Source: Thermomicrobium sp. CFH 73360 | Lineage (GTDB): Bacteria > Chloroflexota > Chloroflexia > Thermomicrobiales > Thermomicrobiaceae | Direction of reading: 5' to 3' | Length of the DNA stretch: 64,000 nucleotides | Assembly: GCF_023806465.1 (NCBI RefSeq) | Contig: NZ_JAMSLS010000005.1 | Span: 62,001 to 126,000 of the forward strand | Part shown: positions 25,993 to 34,356 of the stretch, one piece after another | How positions within the stretch are numbered: the first letter of the stretch is position 1 | Layout: each line of letters opens with the position of its first letter | Program-made: the position numbers and the translations under genes | The notes under the pieces: model-generated | What the model saw: the letters and a program-made list of their open reading frames with translations, nothing else | What the model was told of the DNA's origin: nothing | Database searches by the model: none

Positions 25993-27816
25993 ATGTCGCG
26001 CGAGCGGTTTCCGTACCCCTGGGAAGTGCCGACACCCCATGGTGCCGAGGGCTGGGAGGAGATGTACCCATACTACCTGATCTCCCGACCCGAGACACAC
26101 GAAGTCGAGCGAAAACTCTTTTGGATCGCCGATAAGATCCACAATCCGTACGTCTGTGTCCCGTTCGATATCCTGCCTCATGAGGCTTGGGGTGTTGCCA
26201 TCTCACAGTATACCAACCGTACGTTCGTCATTCCCGGCGCTCGGGGGATCGAGCGCCGACTCATCAATGGCTATCTCTACCTGGGCTTCGTCCCAGTTGA
26301 GGATCCGCAGGAGATCGAACAGCGTGTTGCCTATTTCCAACGCCGTGCTGGGTACTACTATGAGCATTGGAATCAGCTCTACGAGCAGTGGAAGCGTGAG
26401 CTTGAGGGCATTATCCACGAGATGGAGCAGCTGAGTTTCCAGCCGCTCCCGGAGTTTGAACCAGAAGAGGACGTGTTCACCCGCAAGCTTGGGCGCTCGC
26501 ACCACTTTTACCACACCTATCGAGCCCTAATTGACCGCGTCTTCCAACTCTACCAGCGTCACTTTGAGTTCCTCAACATCGGCTATGCGGCCTATCTGAC
26601 CTTCTTCTCGTTCTGCAAGCAAGCGTTCCCCGAGATCTCTGACCAGACAATCGCTCGGATGGTCGCCGGCATCGACGTTATCCTCTTCCGTCCCGATGAC
26701 GAACTCCGCAAGTTGGCAACCAAGGCCCATCAGCTCGGCCTCAGCCAACGCTTCTTGGCCACCCCCATCGACCAACTCGACCAGCTGCTCACCACGCTCG
26801 GCGATACCCCGGAAGGGCGAGAATGGCTTGCTGCCTTCGAGGCAGCCAAAAATCCCTGGTTCTACTACTCGTCCGGGAGCGGTCTTTACCATGACCACAT
26901 CTCCTGGATTGATGACCTGCGCCTTCCGCTCGCGACGATCCGCGACTACATCAAACAACTCACCACTGGCCAATCAGTCGAGCGTCCCTTGGAGCAACTC
27001 CGCGCGGAACGCGAGCGGATTGCAGACGAGTATCGGCAACTTCTTCCCTCCGATGCGGAGCGCCAGCAGTTCGATCAGCTTCTCCAACTCGCACGCACCG
27101 TCTTCCCCTTCGTCGAGGAACACAACTTCTATGTCGAGCACTGGTCTGGAACAATTTTCTGGCGCCATATGCGGCAGCTGGGCCGGATCCTGGCCGATGC
27201 TGGGGCAATCGACCAGCCGGGTGATGTCTTCTACTTCAACCCCTACGAACTCGAGCGCTTCCTTTTCGATTTCACCTCGGCCTGGGCCACCGGCATTCCC
27301 GTGCGCGGTCGGCAAGAGTGGAAAGATCGCATCGCACGCCGCAAAGAGATCATCGCTGTCCTCCGTGAGTGGACACCCGTCCCCTGTCTCGGTGATGCTC
27401 CTGAGACCGTGAGCGATCCCTTTGCGATCATGCTCTGGGGAGTCACAACCGATCGGGTACGGGAGTGGCTTCGCGGAGAAGTCGGCGGCGGAGCTGTTCT
27501 CACCGGTGTTGCTGCCGCTCCAGGCATTATCGAGGGACCTGCCCGGGTCGTCCGTGATGAGAGTGAGTTACCGATGGTGGAAATCGGTGAAATCCTTGTC
27601 TGTCCGATCACTGCACCGTCCTGGGGGCCAACGCTCGCGAAAGTCAAGGGTGTCGTGACTGATATTGGTGGGATGATGAGTCACGCCGCGATCATTTGCC
27701 GTGAGTACGGTGTCCCGGCAGTCGTCGGCACGGCTTACGCCACAACAACCATCCGCACTGGGCAACGGATCCGGGTCGACGGCAACCGCGGAGTCGTCGA
27801 AGTGCTCGAGGCATGA
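25993..27816 (+). CDS. PEP-utilising enzyme mobile-domain protein (phenylphosphate synthase alpha-like)
   Basis: 607 residues from ATG 25993. Residues 1-500 are a largely helical region rich in Tyr, Phe and Trp with no ATP-grasp motif. The C-terminal 90 residues are the swivelling phosphohistidine domain: APGIIEGPARVV, then GGMMSHAAIICREYGVPAVV with the acceptor His564. Full PEP synthases carry an ATP-grasp domain as well. A lone central-plus-His subunit of this size is the layout of phenylphosphate synthase subunit 1, which works with separate ATP-binding subunits. No such partner gene is nearby. A HAD phosphatase and a GcvT/LigM-like gene follow. The role is inferred only. Confidence 0.75.
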   Translation: MSRERFPYPWEVPTPHGAEGWEEMYPYYLISRPETHEVERKLFWIADKIHNPYVCVPFDILPHEAWGVAISQYTNRTFVIPGARGIERRLINGYLYLGFVPVEDPQEIEQRVAYFQRRAGYYYEHWNQLYEQWKRELEGIIHEMEQLSFQPLPEFEPEEDVFTRKLGRSHHFYHTYRALIDRVFQLYQRHFEFLNIGYAAYLTFFSFCKQAFPEISDQTIARMVAGIDVILFRPDDELRKLATKAHQLGLSQRFLATPIDQLDQLLTTLGDTPEGREWLAAFEAAKNPWFYYSSGSGLYHDHISWIDDLRLPLATIRDYIKQLTTGQSVERPLEQLRAERERIADEYRQLLPSDAERQQFDQLLQLARTVFPFVEEHNFYVEHWSGTIFWRHMRQLGRILADAGAIDQPGDVFYFNPYELERFLFDFTSAWATGIPVRGRQEWKDRIARRKEIIAVLREWTPVPCLGDAPETVSDPFAIMLWGVTTDRVREWLRGEVGGGAVLTGVAAAPGIIEGPARVVRDESELPMVEIGEILVCPITAPSWGPTLAKVKGVVTDIGGMMSHAAIICREYGVPAVVGTAYATTTIRTGQRIRVDGNRGVVEVLEA

Positions 27817-27905
27817 GGGATAGGATCGCGATCCGTAGGAGACACCCGCCATCGTCATTCCACAGCGGAATACCACTGCATGACGCGAAAGGACGAAGAC
27901 ACCGG

Positions 27906-28754
27906 ATGCCGCAAGAGCGACGTTTGACTACGAATGCTGACGACCAGCGGCGAGCGGTCATCCTCCACGGACGACCGCTCGTCCTCGATGTCGATGGGAC
28001 CCTGATTCTCGCCGACTCCGAACAGTGGAATGACCCGCGCCCCCTGCCCGGTGCGAGGGAGTTCCTCGCAAGACTGCGCAAGAAGGGCCGACCGTTCCTG
28101 CTTCTGACGAACGGAACCGCACGGCCACCTGATGACTACATCGGGCGCCTGCGTGCAGCCGGCCTCGATGTCAGACCCGGCGAGCTGCTCACCCCCGCTG
28201 TCGTCGCCGCGGAACTCCTCACCCGCAACCACCCTGGAGAACCGGTCTTTGTCCTCGGCGACAAGGGAGCACGTCAGCCCTTACTTTCTCGTGGTATTCG
28301 GGTACTCGACCGCCGGGAGGCGACGACCGCGCGTGTCGTCTTCGTCGGGTGGGCACCGGCGTTAACGTACGAGGACTTGACGGCAGCTGCACGAGCCATT
28401 TGGGGAGGGGCCGAATTCTGGACGGCGGTCACCGCACGGGCACTCGCAGCGCAAGGGGGACGCGCGCCGGCGATGGGCGGAGCTCTCATGGCGGCCGTTG
28501 CTCACGTCACCTCGACGCTACCCCGCCTCATCGGGAAACCGGCACAAGAGGCGCTTCAGGTCGCGGCCCGTCTACTGGGATTCCCGCTCCGGGACCTGGT
28601 GATGGTTGGAGACGACCTCGAGATCGACGTCTCGATGGCGCGCCAGGCCGGGTGTACCGCGGTGCTCGTACGGACTGGGACGGACCGGGACGCGCCGGAG
28701 GACGTCGCTGACCTGAGCGTGACAGACCTGTCAGAACTCCTTCCCTTCATCTAA
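27906..28754 (+). CDS. HAD-IIA (NagD-like) phosphatase
   Basis: 282 residues from ATG 27906. Motif I is LVLDVDGTLI, motif II is FLLLTNGTA, and the last motif is VMVGDDLEIDVSMARQAG. The C2-type cap between them (residues about 90-200) matches the HAD subclass IIA family that includes NagD and p-nitrophenyl phosphatases. These hydrolyse small phosphate esters such as sugar phosphates, UMP or phosphoglycolate. It lies 89 bases after a phosphotransfer gene and 71 bases before a GcvT/LigM-like gene, all on the plus strand, suggesting shared transcription. Substrate unknown. Confidence 0.87.
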   Translation: MPQERRLTTNADDQRRAVILHGRPLVLDVDGTLILADSEQWNDPRPLPGAREFLARLRKKGRPFLLLTNGTARPPDDYIGRLRAAGLDVRPGELLTPAVVAAELLTRNHPGEPVFVLGDKGARQPLLSRGIRVLDRREATTARVVFVGWAPALTYEDLTAAARAIWGGAEFWTAVTARALAAQGGRAPAMGGALMAAVAHVTSTLPRLIGKPAQEALQVAARLLGFPLRDLVMVGDDLEIDVSMARQAGCTAVLVRTGTDRDAPEDVADLSVTDLSELLPFI

Positions 28755-28825
28755 GGGAGACGAGTGGTCTCCCGAATAGCACTGTGAGGTAGGCGGAAAG
28801 AGTGAGATGAGAGGGGATAGTCAGG

Positions 28826-30256
28826 ATGGCCCAAGAGCGAAAGCGCCGGACGCTCCAGGAACTCCTCGACAGCGTCCCGAATATCGTCGACTACCTGTAT
28901 GCCAATCGGAAGGGTTCGGTCACTCGCGATGCCGTCCAACGACAACCGCCACCGCACGTCTTACCCGAGTACACGAACTGGCGCGACGAGCAGCGCGCGT
29001 GGCGGGAGACAGTTGCGCTCTATGATCAGTCATTTCATATGACGACGAGCATCCTGCGTGGCCCGGATGCGTTGCGGCTTGTCTCATACCTGGCCGTCAA
29101 TAGCTTCCGCACCTTTGGCCCGGGTCGGGCTCGCCATTTTCTCGCTGTGAGTCCACAGGGCTATTACATCGGAGACGGCATCCTCTATTGCCTCACGCCG
29201 GACGAGCTGTTCCTCGTCGGTCGTGCAGCAGGCCATAACTGGGTCCAGTTCCACGCTGAGACCGGCGGCTGGGACGTTGCCTACGAACGTGACGAGATCT
29301 TCACACAAAATCCGACCGGCCGTCGGACAGTCTACCGTTTCCAGGTCGAAGGGCCTCATGCGTTCGCGCTTCTCGAACATCTCACCGGCGCACCGGTACC
29401 GGAGACACGCTTTTTCCACATCGTCACCCTGCGCATCGCCGGCCATGAGGTCTGGGCGCTGCGCCACACCATGGCGGGCGGCCCCGGCTTCGAACTGTTC
29501 GGTCCGTGGGATGAGGGACCAGCAGTGAAGCAGGCGATCATCGAGGCCGGCCATCGTTTCGGTCTCCGGCAGGTCGGTTCGCTCGCCTACTTCACGACGG
29601 CGTTCGAACTTGGCTGGATCCCTCGCCCACTTCCCGCAATCTACACCGGGGACGAGCTCCGTCCCTTCCGTGAGTGGTTACCAGCGACTGCCAACGAAGC
29701 CACCTGGGCACTTGGCGGTAGCTTCGCCTCACCACGCGTGGAGGACTACTACCTGACACCTTGGGAACTGGGGTACGGGCATCTGATCAAGTTCGATCAC
29801 GATTTCATCGGACGTGCCGCCTTGGAGCGGATGGCGAACCAGCGCCACCGCGTGAAAGTCTCCCTGGTCTGGGATCCCGACGATGTTGCTCACGTAATCC
29901 GCTCCTACATGGATACAGACCAACGACCAGCGAAGTACATCGAGTTTCCGCTCTCAACCTATGCCACTTGGCAATATGACGCCGTTCTCGACGACCAGAA
30001 GCGCAGTATCGGCATCTCCACTTACGTCGGCTTCAGCTGGAACGAACGGGCAATGGTTTCTCTCGCTGTCCTTGACCCCGAATACACCGCACCGGGGACG
30101 CGTGTCACTGTGCTGTGGGGTGAGCCGGACGGGGGAGCTCGGAGTCGTCCCTGGCTTGAGCCGCACCGCCAGGTGGAGATCCGCGCGACCGTCGCGCCGG
30201 TCCCACTCAGCGAGTATGCCCGGGCTCACCTGGCAGCGGCTCGACGCGGGCGCTAA
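28826..30256 (+). CDS. GcvT/LigM-like tetrahydrofolate-dependent methyltransferase fold protein
   Basis: 476 residues; GAGGGG precedes ATG 28826. The chain has the aminomethyltransferase (GcvT) fold: TVALYDQSFHMTTSILRGPDA near the start, FQVEGPHAFALLEHLTGAPV, HTMAGGPGFELFGP, a helical middle and a C-terminal barrel with GISTYVGFSWNE. It is longer than GcvT (about 360) and matches LigM and DesA (about 460-470), which transfer the methyl of vanillate or syringate to tetrahydrofolate. Preceded by the PEP-domain and HAD genes. O-demethylation of an aromatic is a reasonable guess; a sarcosine-like substrate is the alternative. Confidence 0.78.
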   Translation: MAQERKRRTLQELLDSVPNIVDYLYANRKGSVTRDAVQRQPPPHVLPEYTNWRDEQRAWRETVALYDQSFHMTTSILRGPDALRLVSYLAVNSFRTFGPGRARHFLAVSPQGYYIGDGILYCLTPDELFLVGRAAGHNWVQFHAETGGWDVAYERDEIFTQNPTGRRTVYRFQVEGPHAFALLEHLTGAPVPETRFFHIVTLRIAGHEVWALRHTMAGGPGFELFGPWDEGPAVKQAIIEAGHRFGLRQVGSLAYFTTAFELGWIPRPLPAIYTGDELRPFREWLPATANEATWALGGSFASPRVEDYYLTPWELGYGHLIKFDHDFIGRAALERMANQRHRVKVSLVWDPDDVAHVIRSYMDTDQRPAKYIEFPLSTYATWQYDAVLDDQKRSIGISTYVGFSWNERAMVSLAVLDPEYTAPGTRVTVLWGEPDGGARSRPWLEPHRQVEIRATVAPVPLSEYARAHLAAARRGR

Positions 30257-30318
30257 GGATGTGGATCCGCTTGTAAGAGGATGGATTCCTCGTGCGGTCT
30301 GGCAACTCGGCTGCTCAC

Positions 30319-31104
30319 TCAAGTCTCAGCAGCGGGGGATCCAGTCATGGAACTTGCGTGCCGCACCCACTCTACGAGCTCCTCGACCCGTTCGCAGTGG
30401 GTACCATACCAGTAGACTTGCCCACAGCCGGAGCATTGCCAGAAGGCCTCCGCGCGCGCCCAGCTCCGCGGCGACACTTTCCCACCCACCGCCTCGCGCT
30501 CCACCTGCTCCAAGATCCCGTTGCACCGCGGACACCGTGTGAATGGCTGCAGGTACCGAGCCAGATCAAACCGACGCACCACCTCAAGCAGCTGCTCGCG
30601 TGGGAGGACAGCACGAATCCAATATCCATGCGTCACCGCTCGTCGCTTGAGGAGCTCGCGGTCCCGCGTCAAGAGGATCCGCCGTTCACTCGCCGCATAT
30701 GCTGCGAGCGTCGCATCGTCCAACCGGCGATCATAGCGCGTATCAAATCCCAGCAGCCGCAGGTATCGCGCCAAACGGCCGAGGTGCACGTCGCAGAGGA
30801 ATCGCGGCTCCCGGAGCGGACGGGGCCGCAACCGCTGCACTGGGCTGATATCGATTGACTCGAAGACGGGATAGATACTCACACGGTCACCGCTGGCCAA
30901 CTGCTGCGTCCAGGCAGCCGGCTCACCGTTCACCAGCACCAGATCGACCTCGGTACGCGGGATGCCGAGCGCCTCAACGAGCTCCCGCACCGTACAGGAC
31001 AGCGGCAGCGGTCGCTCGAAGGGAACCTGCCGCAGCGGGGGCGGTAGGTGGTCGTTAAGTTCCGCATAGACCCGCACCGTGACGGTACCGCTCGACCAGC
31101 GCAT
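30319..31104 (-). CDS. Mut7-C RNase/ubiquitin-fold domain protein
   Basis: 261 residues from ATG 31104, with CGAGGG four bases upstream. Residues 1-80 form a ubiquitin/ThiS-like domain (TVRVYAELNDHLPPPLR, ending in GDRVSIYPVFES). The Mut7-C PIN-like nuclease domain follows, with FLCDVHLGRLARYLRLLGFD, DATLAAYAASERRILLTRD and its acidic residues. A zinc ribbon closes the protein (CPRCNGILE ... CSGCGQVYWYGTH). This arrangement is the standard bacterial Mut7-C protein, a predicted RNase. It is convergent with the GcvT/LigM-like gene. Confidence 0.88.
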   Translation of the reverse strand: MRWSSGTVTVRVYAELNDHLPPPLRQVPFERPLPLSCTVRELVEALGIPRTEVDLVLVNGEPAAWTQQLASGDRVSIYPVFESIDISPVQRLRPRPLREPRFLCDVHLGRLARYLRLLGFDTRYDRRLDDATLAAYAASERRILLTRDRELLKRRAVTHGYWIRAVLPREQLLEVVRRFDLARYLQPFTRCPRCNGILEQVEREAVGGKVSPRSWARAEAFWQCSGCGQVYWYGTHCERVEELVEWVRHASSMTGSPAAET

Positions 31105-31342
31105 CGAACCCTCGCTGTCCCGCCTCAGCAAGAGGGATCACGGTGTCAGACCAGTCGATGACTGAAGAAGCTGCAACGCTCTCAACTCCACCGACCAGGC
31201 ACCTCGCTCCCCATCACACCGCCCTCGATCTGATGCCGTCGGCGAGCCTCCAGGCATCATCGTTCCACGCTGGCACGCATGAGAGCATCACCCGGTACGG
31301 GACGCTTCAGCTGGCGACCTGTCGAAGAGTCGAGCATGCTGC

Positions 31343-32083
31343 TCACGCACCACCGTGCAGCGTCCAATAGGCCTCGAGGTACCCCAACGCTGCGTCCACC
31401 GACGTCGCCCCAAGTGCTTCGGGTTTTACCACGTCGATCTGCACTGCCCGAACCAGTTCTCGCTCGAAGGAGAGCCAACGGGTCTGACGAGCCTGCAGAT
31501 CCTGCTCATCTCCTGTCACTATCTCGTAGAGGCGCTCCTCTGCCAGCTCCCGGGCGGCCACGCTCGGATAGAACTGCTCCCAGTAGACCGTCGGGCCAAA
31601 CGTCGCGACGTAGGTTTCCACACGCGGATCGCGCATCTGCTCGGCGAGCGCCCGGTCGCGCGCAACGCGTTCCGCGATGGTCGCTTCATCCGGCCAGACA
31701 CCGCGCTCAATCGCCGCCGACTCCAGGGCACGGTCACGGATTAACCTTGCCAGCGCCACGGTACGCGGTCCGCTCCGCTCGATCAGCTCACGGGTGCGGC
31801 GGAGTACTGCCACCTGGGTCGTGTCCGTTGTCTCCTTCTCGGCTTCTCGCATCCAGCTCACATTCGCGTTCACCCACTGCTCCATCTCGGCCAGTTCGGC
31901 AGCCGTGATCGCTCGACCGTTCACCAGCACCACTGCCTCAGTGTTCTCGTTGCGTCGCTCGTCCGCAGCCCGGCGGACGAAATCAAGTCCGGGCACCGTG
32001 CCCGGCAACGCCGCAACGACGGACACCAGGCCAACGACGAGCACTCCAGCGAGCGTAAGGAGAAGGGCGAACTGCCACCGCAT
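31343..32083 (-). CDS. Membrane-anchored SurA N-domain-like protein
   Basis: 246 residues with GGAGG six bases before ATG 32083. One N-terminal membrane helix (LLLTLAGVLVVGLVSVVAAL) acts as uncleaved anchor or signal. The rest is helical and charged. The segment VVLVNGRAITAAELAEMEQW is the characteristic opening of SurA/PrsA-type chaperone N-domains, followed by repeated Glu/Arg-rich helices and WEQFYPSVAARELAEERLYE. There is no parvulin PPIase domain. Likely a periplasmic or extracytoplasmic folding helper; clients unknown. Confidence 0.7.
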   Translation of the reverse strand: MRWQFALLLTLAGVLVVGLVSVVAALPGTVPGLDFVRRAADERRNENTEAVVLVNGRAITAAELAEMEQWVNANVSWMREAEKETTDTTQVAVLRRTRELIERSGPRTVALARLIRDRALESAAIERGVWPDEATIAERVARDRALAEQMRDPRVETYVATFGPTVYWEQFYPSVAARELAEERLYEIVTGDEQDLQARQTRWLSFERELVRAVQIDVVKPEALGATSVDAALGYLEAYWTLHGGA

Positions 32084-32197
32084 CAGAAGCCTCCGTATCT
32101 GAGGTTACCAAAGATTCCATGTGCGGCCAAGAGACACACCACCGTGACACCCTGCCGCATCGCAGAAAAGGAACCCCCAAGTACCGCGGTCCTGCGC

Positions 32198-32625
32198 TCA
32201 ACGGAGCGGATCAAATGCCCCAAGATACTGGGATGAAGTCGTGCAGCCACCAGAGGCAGCTCCGCCCGGAGCCATCGCTCCACAACCGATCAGGCTCCAG
32301 GCGTACGCCGGTACTGTGCGCCGCACCTGTCCATCGTGGAGAAAGTACAGGACAGTACCAAGCGAGCGGATATCGCCGGTCGGATTCCGCACCCAAACCA
32401 TGCTCTCGTGTAGCGTCAGGATATTCGCCTCGCGCATGGGGTTCCACGCTGTTCTCCCGGAATAGTTACCGAATAGTACCAAATGCCACCACCAGGCTTG
32501 ATACCGCTCGCCGACCACTCAGAGAAGAGGTGCCCAGAGGCACCGCGTGACACTGCGGTGGAAAGTGCAAATACTAAGAGAAGACTCAGGAGGATCACAA
32601 CCCCTCGAGTAACCCGTGACCTCAC
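32198..32625 (-). pseudogene. Small secreted protein split by a frameshift
   Basis: GTG 32625, with AGGGGG upstream, opens a signal peptide (VVILLSLLLVFALSTAVSRGA) and a mature start with HLFSEWSASGIKPGGGIWYY. Near 32455-32470 the coding moves to another frame, which continues as WNPMREANILTLHESMVWV, then TGDIRSLGTVLYFLHDGQ, to the stop at 32198. Joined, the product is about 140 residues, secreted, of no recognised family. One added base or two lost bases would cause the break. The upstream SurA-like gene is on the same strand, 114 bases away from its 3' end. It may be a real lesion or a sequence error. Confidence 0.5.
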
Positions 32626-32910
32626 TCACCCCCTGATCCTGGTCCCGCGTGTCCATCTTGACCAAGAGCTTAGCAGAGAGAGAGATGTCAAGAGCCCCGC
32701 GAGAGGCGATGGACAGCGCCCACCGGTGAAAAGTCACGAACCGGCCGGCGATCGCGTTTGGCGCTGCCAAGCAGTCCCGGGGTCGGACACGAGCGCAATC
32801 TCGTCCCCGACACCCAGAGCCTTGATGGCTACTCTCAACAGTCAGCGCATTCAGACTCTGCACCTGACTACCGGTATTCCGGAAACCCTGTCAAAGCAAC
32901 CTACCGATCG

Positions 32911-33873
32911 TTATGGTACCTGCTGCAGCCTGCTCTGGTTCCAGAGTTCTTCCACACGTTCAGGTTTCAACGCTCCCGGCTGCAGCGTTTCCACACTGGC
33001 CGAGCCTGCTGCAACCGCCAACCGTAACGCCTCCTCCAGCGGCCATCCTCGTCGAAGCCCGACTGCGAATCCGGCCACAAAGGCGTCCCCAGCTCCAATT
33101 GGGTTCCTTACCTCTGCCTGAGGAGCTGACACGAACCAGAGACCATCTGCCGACGCCACTGCGGCCCCGGCTACTCCTGCTTTCACAACCGTCGCATGCC
33201 GAGTTCTTCCAGCCAGTGCTTGCGCAGCCGCCAGCGCCCGCGCCTTGAGCTCCTCCCGTCTCGCTGTCACCAGTTCCTCACCAGCTCTCCCAAGCACCGT
33301 TTCTGCCTCAAAGACATTTGGCGTGACGATGTCCGGCTCGGCGTCGAGCGCGGCTGCGAGTGCTTCCCCTGTTGCGTCGACGATGATCGGCAGATGGTGT
33401 TCATGGGCCAAGCGCACACACGTCGCATACACCGCGGGTGGTAGGCCCGGTGGCAATGAGCCACTGACGACAACGAGGGAACTCCCAGACAACTCAGCAA
33501 CGAGCAGTTGCAAGAGTGGATAAACCAGGTCCATCGCGAGATCTGGCCCTGGTTCATTGAACACTGTGACTCGCCCTGAGTCTTCAATCACAATGGTGTT
33601 GACGCGCGTTTCCTGCTCGATCCACAGCGGTCGAAGCTCTAACCCCTCCCGCTGCGCGAGTTCCGCAACCAGCCGACCGATCCAGCCACCGAGGATCCCA
33701 ACAACGACTGCGCGTTCCCCAAGCGCTGTCGCCGCCCGCGCCAGGTTCAGCCCCTTCCCACCCGCCGAACGTTCCACTGTACGAAATCGCATGACGGCAC
33801 CCGGTTCAAGTTCGCCAAGGAGTCCAATGCGATCGAGTCCAAAATTCGGCGCAAACACCACGATCTTTGCCAT
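32911..33873 (-). CDS. PfkB-family sugar kinase (1-phosphofructokinase/tagatose-6-P kinase-like)
   Basis: 320 residues from ATG 33873; an adjacent GTG at 33876 is possible. The pattern is that of the FruK/LacC/PfkB branch: AGGKGLNLARAATALG near residue 40, GSLPPGLPPAVYATCV in the middle, and the ATP/anion-hole motif NPIGAGDAFVAGFAVGL with the catalytic Asp near the C-terminus. These phosphorylate fructose-1-phosphate, fructose-6-phosphate or tagatose-6-phosphate. No PTS or sugar isomerase genes are adjacent, so the substrate stays open. Confidence 0.9.
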   Translation of the reverse strand: MAKIVVFAPNFGLDRIGLLGELEPGAVMRFRTVERSAGGKGLNLARAATALGERAVVVGILGGWIGRLVAELAQREGLELRPLWIEQETRVNTIVIEDSGRVTVFNEPGPDLAMDLVYPLLQLLVAELSGSSLVVVSGSLPPGLPPAVYATCVRLAHEHHLPIIVDATGEALAAALDAEPDIVTPNVFEAETVLGRAGEELVTARREELKARALAAAQALAGRTRHATVVKAGVAGAAVASADGLWFVSAPQAEVRNPIGAGDAFVAGFAVGLRRGWPLEEALRLAVAAGSASVETLQPGALKPERVEELWNQSRLQQVP

Positions 33874-33876
33874 CAC

Positions 33877-34356
33877 CCTCGCCCCCAGCCATCACGCAAG
33901 AACGACAAAACATACCAACGCCCCGCGCCCAATGTTCTTGCGGTAAAGTTCCTTGACGTTCGTGCTCGCTTCTCTCAACACACTGGACTGTCTCCGGAAA
34001 CAATCCGAGTCCGACTAGAGAATCATTGCAGCCACCTACAGTAACGCAGAACTGGAGTACGGTCGAGCCTCCTTCTGCACTCAGCATGGCGGGAGACGAG
34101 CGACAGTCCAATCATTCCGCTACGGCAAACCTGTGCCGCTCCCTCTTCAGGCCACGGACCGAAAGCTGGTGACTGAGCGAGCGCCATCATGGCATCGATG
34201 CCCAAGCCCCTGAACGTCACTCTGCCGCCAGGGAAGGAAGCCCAGAGCTCTGCAGTTCTGCCATGGGCACCCTGAACACGCTCTTCGAAGCGCGCTCACC
34301 CCAGTGCGATCCGCTATACTAACGCAGCTGTCCGCAGTGTCGAGGGGAGGGAAGCG
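33877..34356. other. Divergent intergenic region
   Basis: 480 bases without a gene between the PfkB-type kinase and the molybdenum hydroxylase gene. A TATACT box at 34315-34320 and GAGGGGAGGGA just before 34357 probably serve the rightward gene. No -35 match is evident. Confidence 0.45.
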
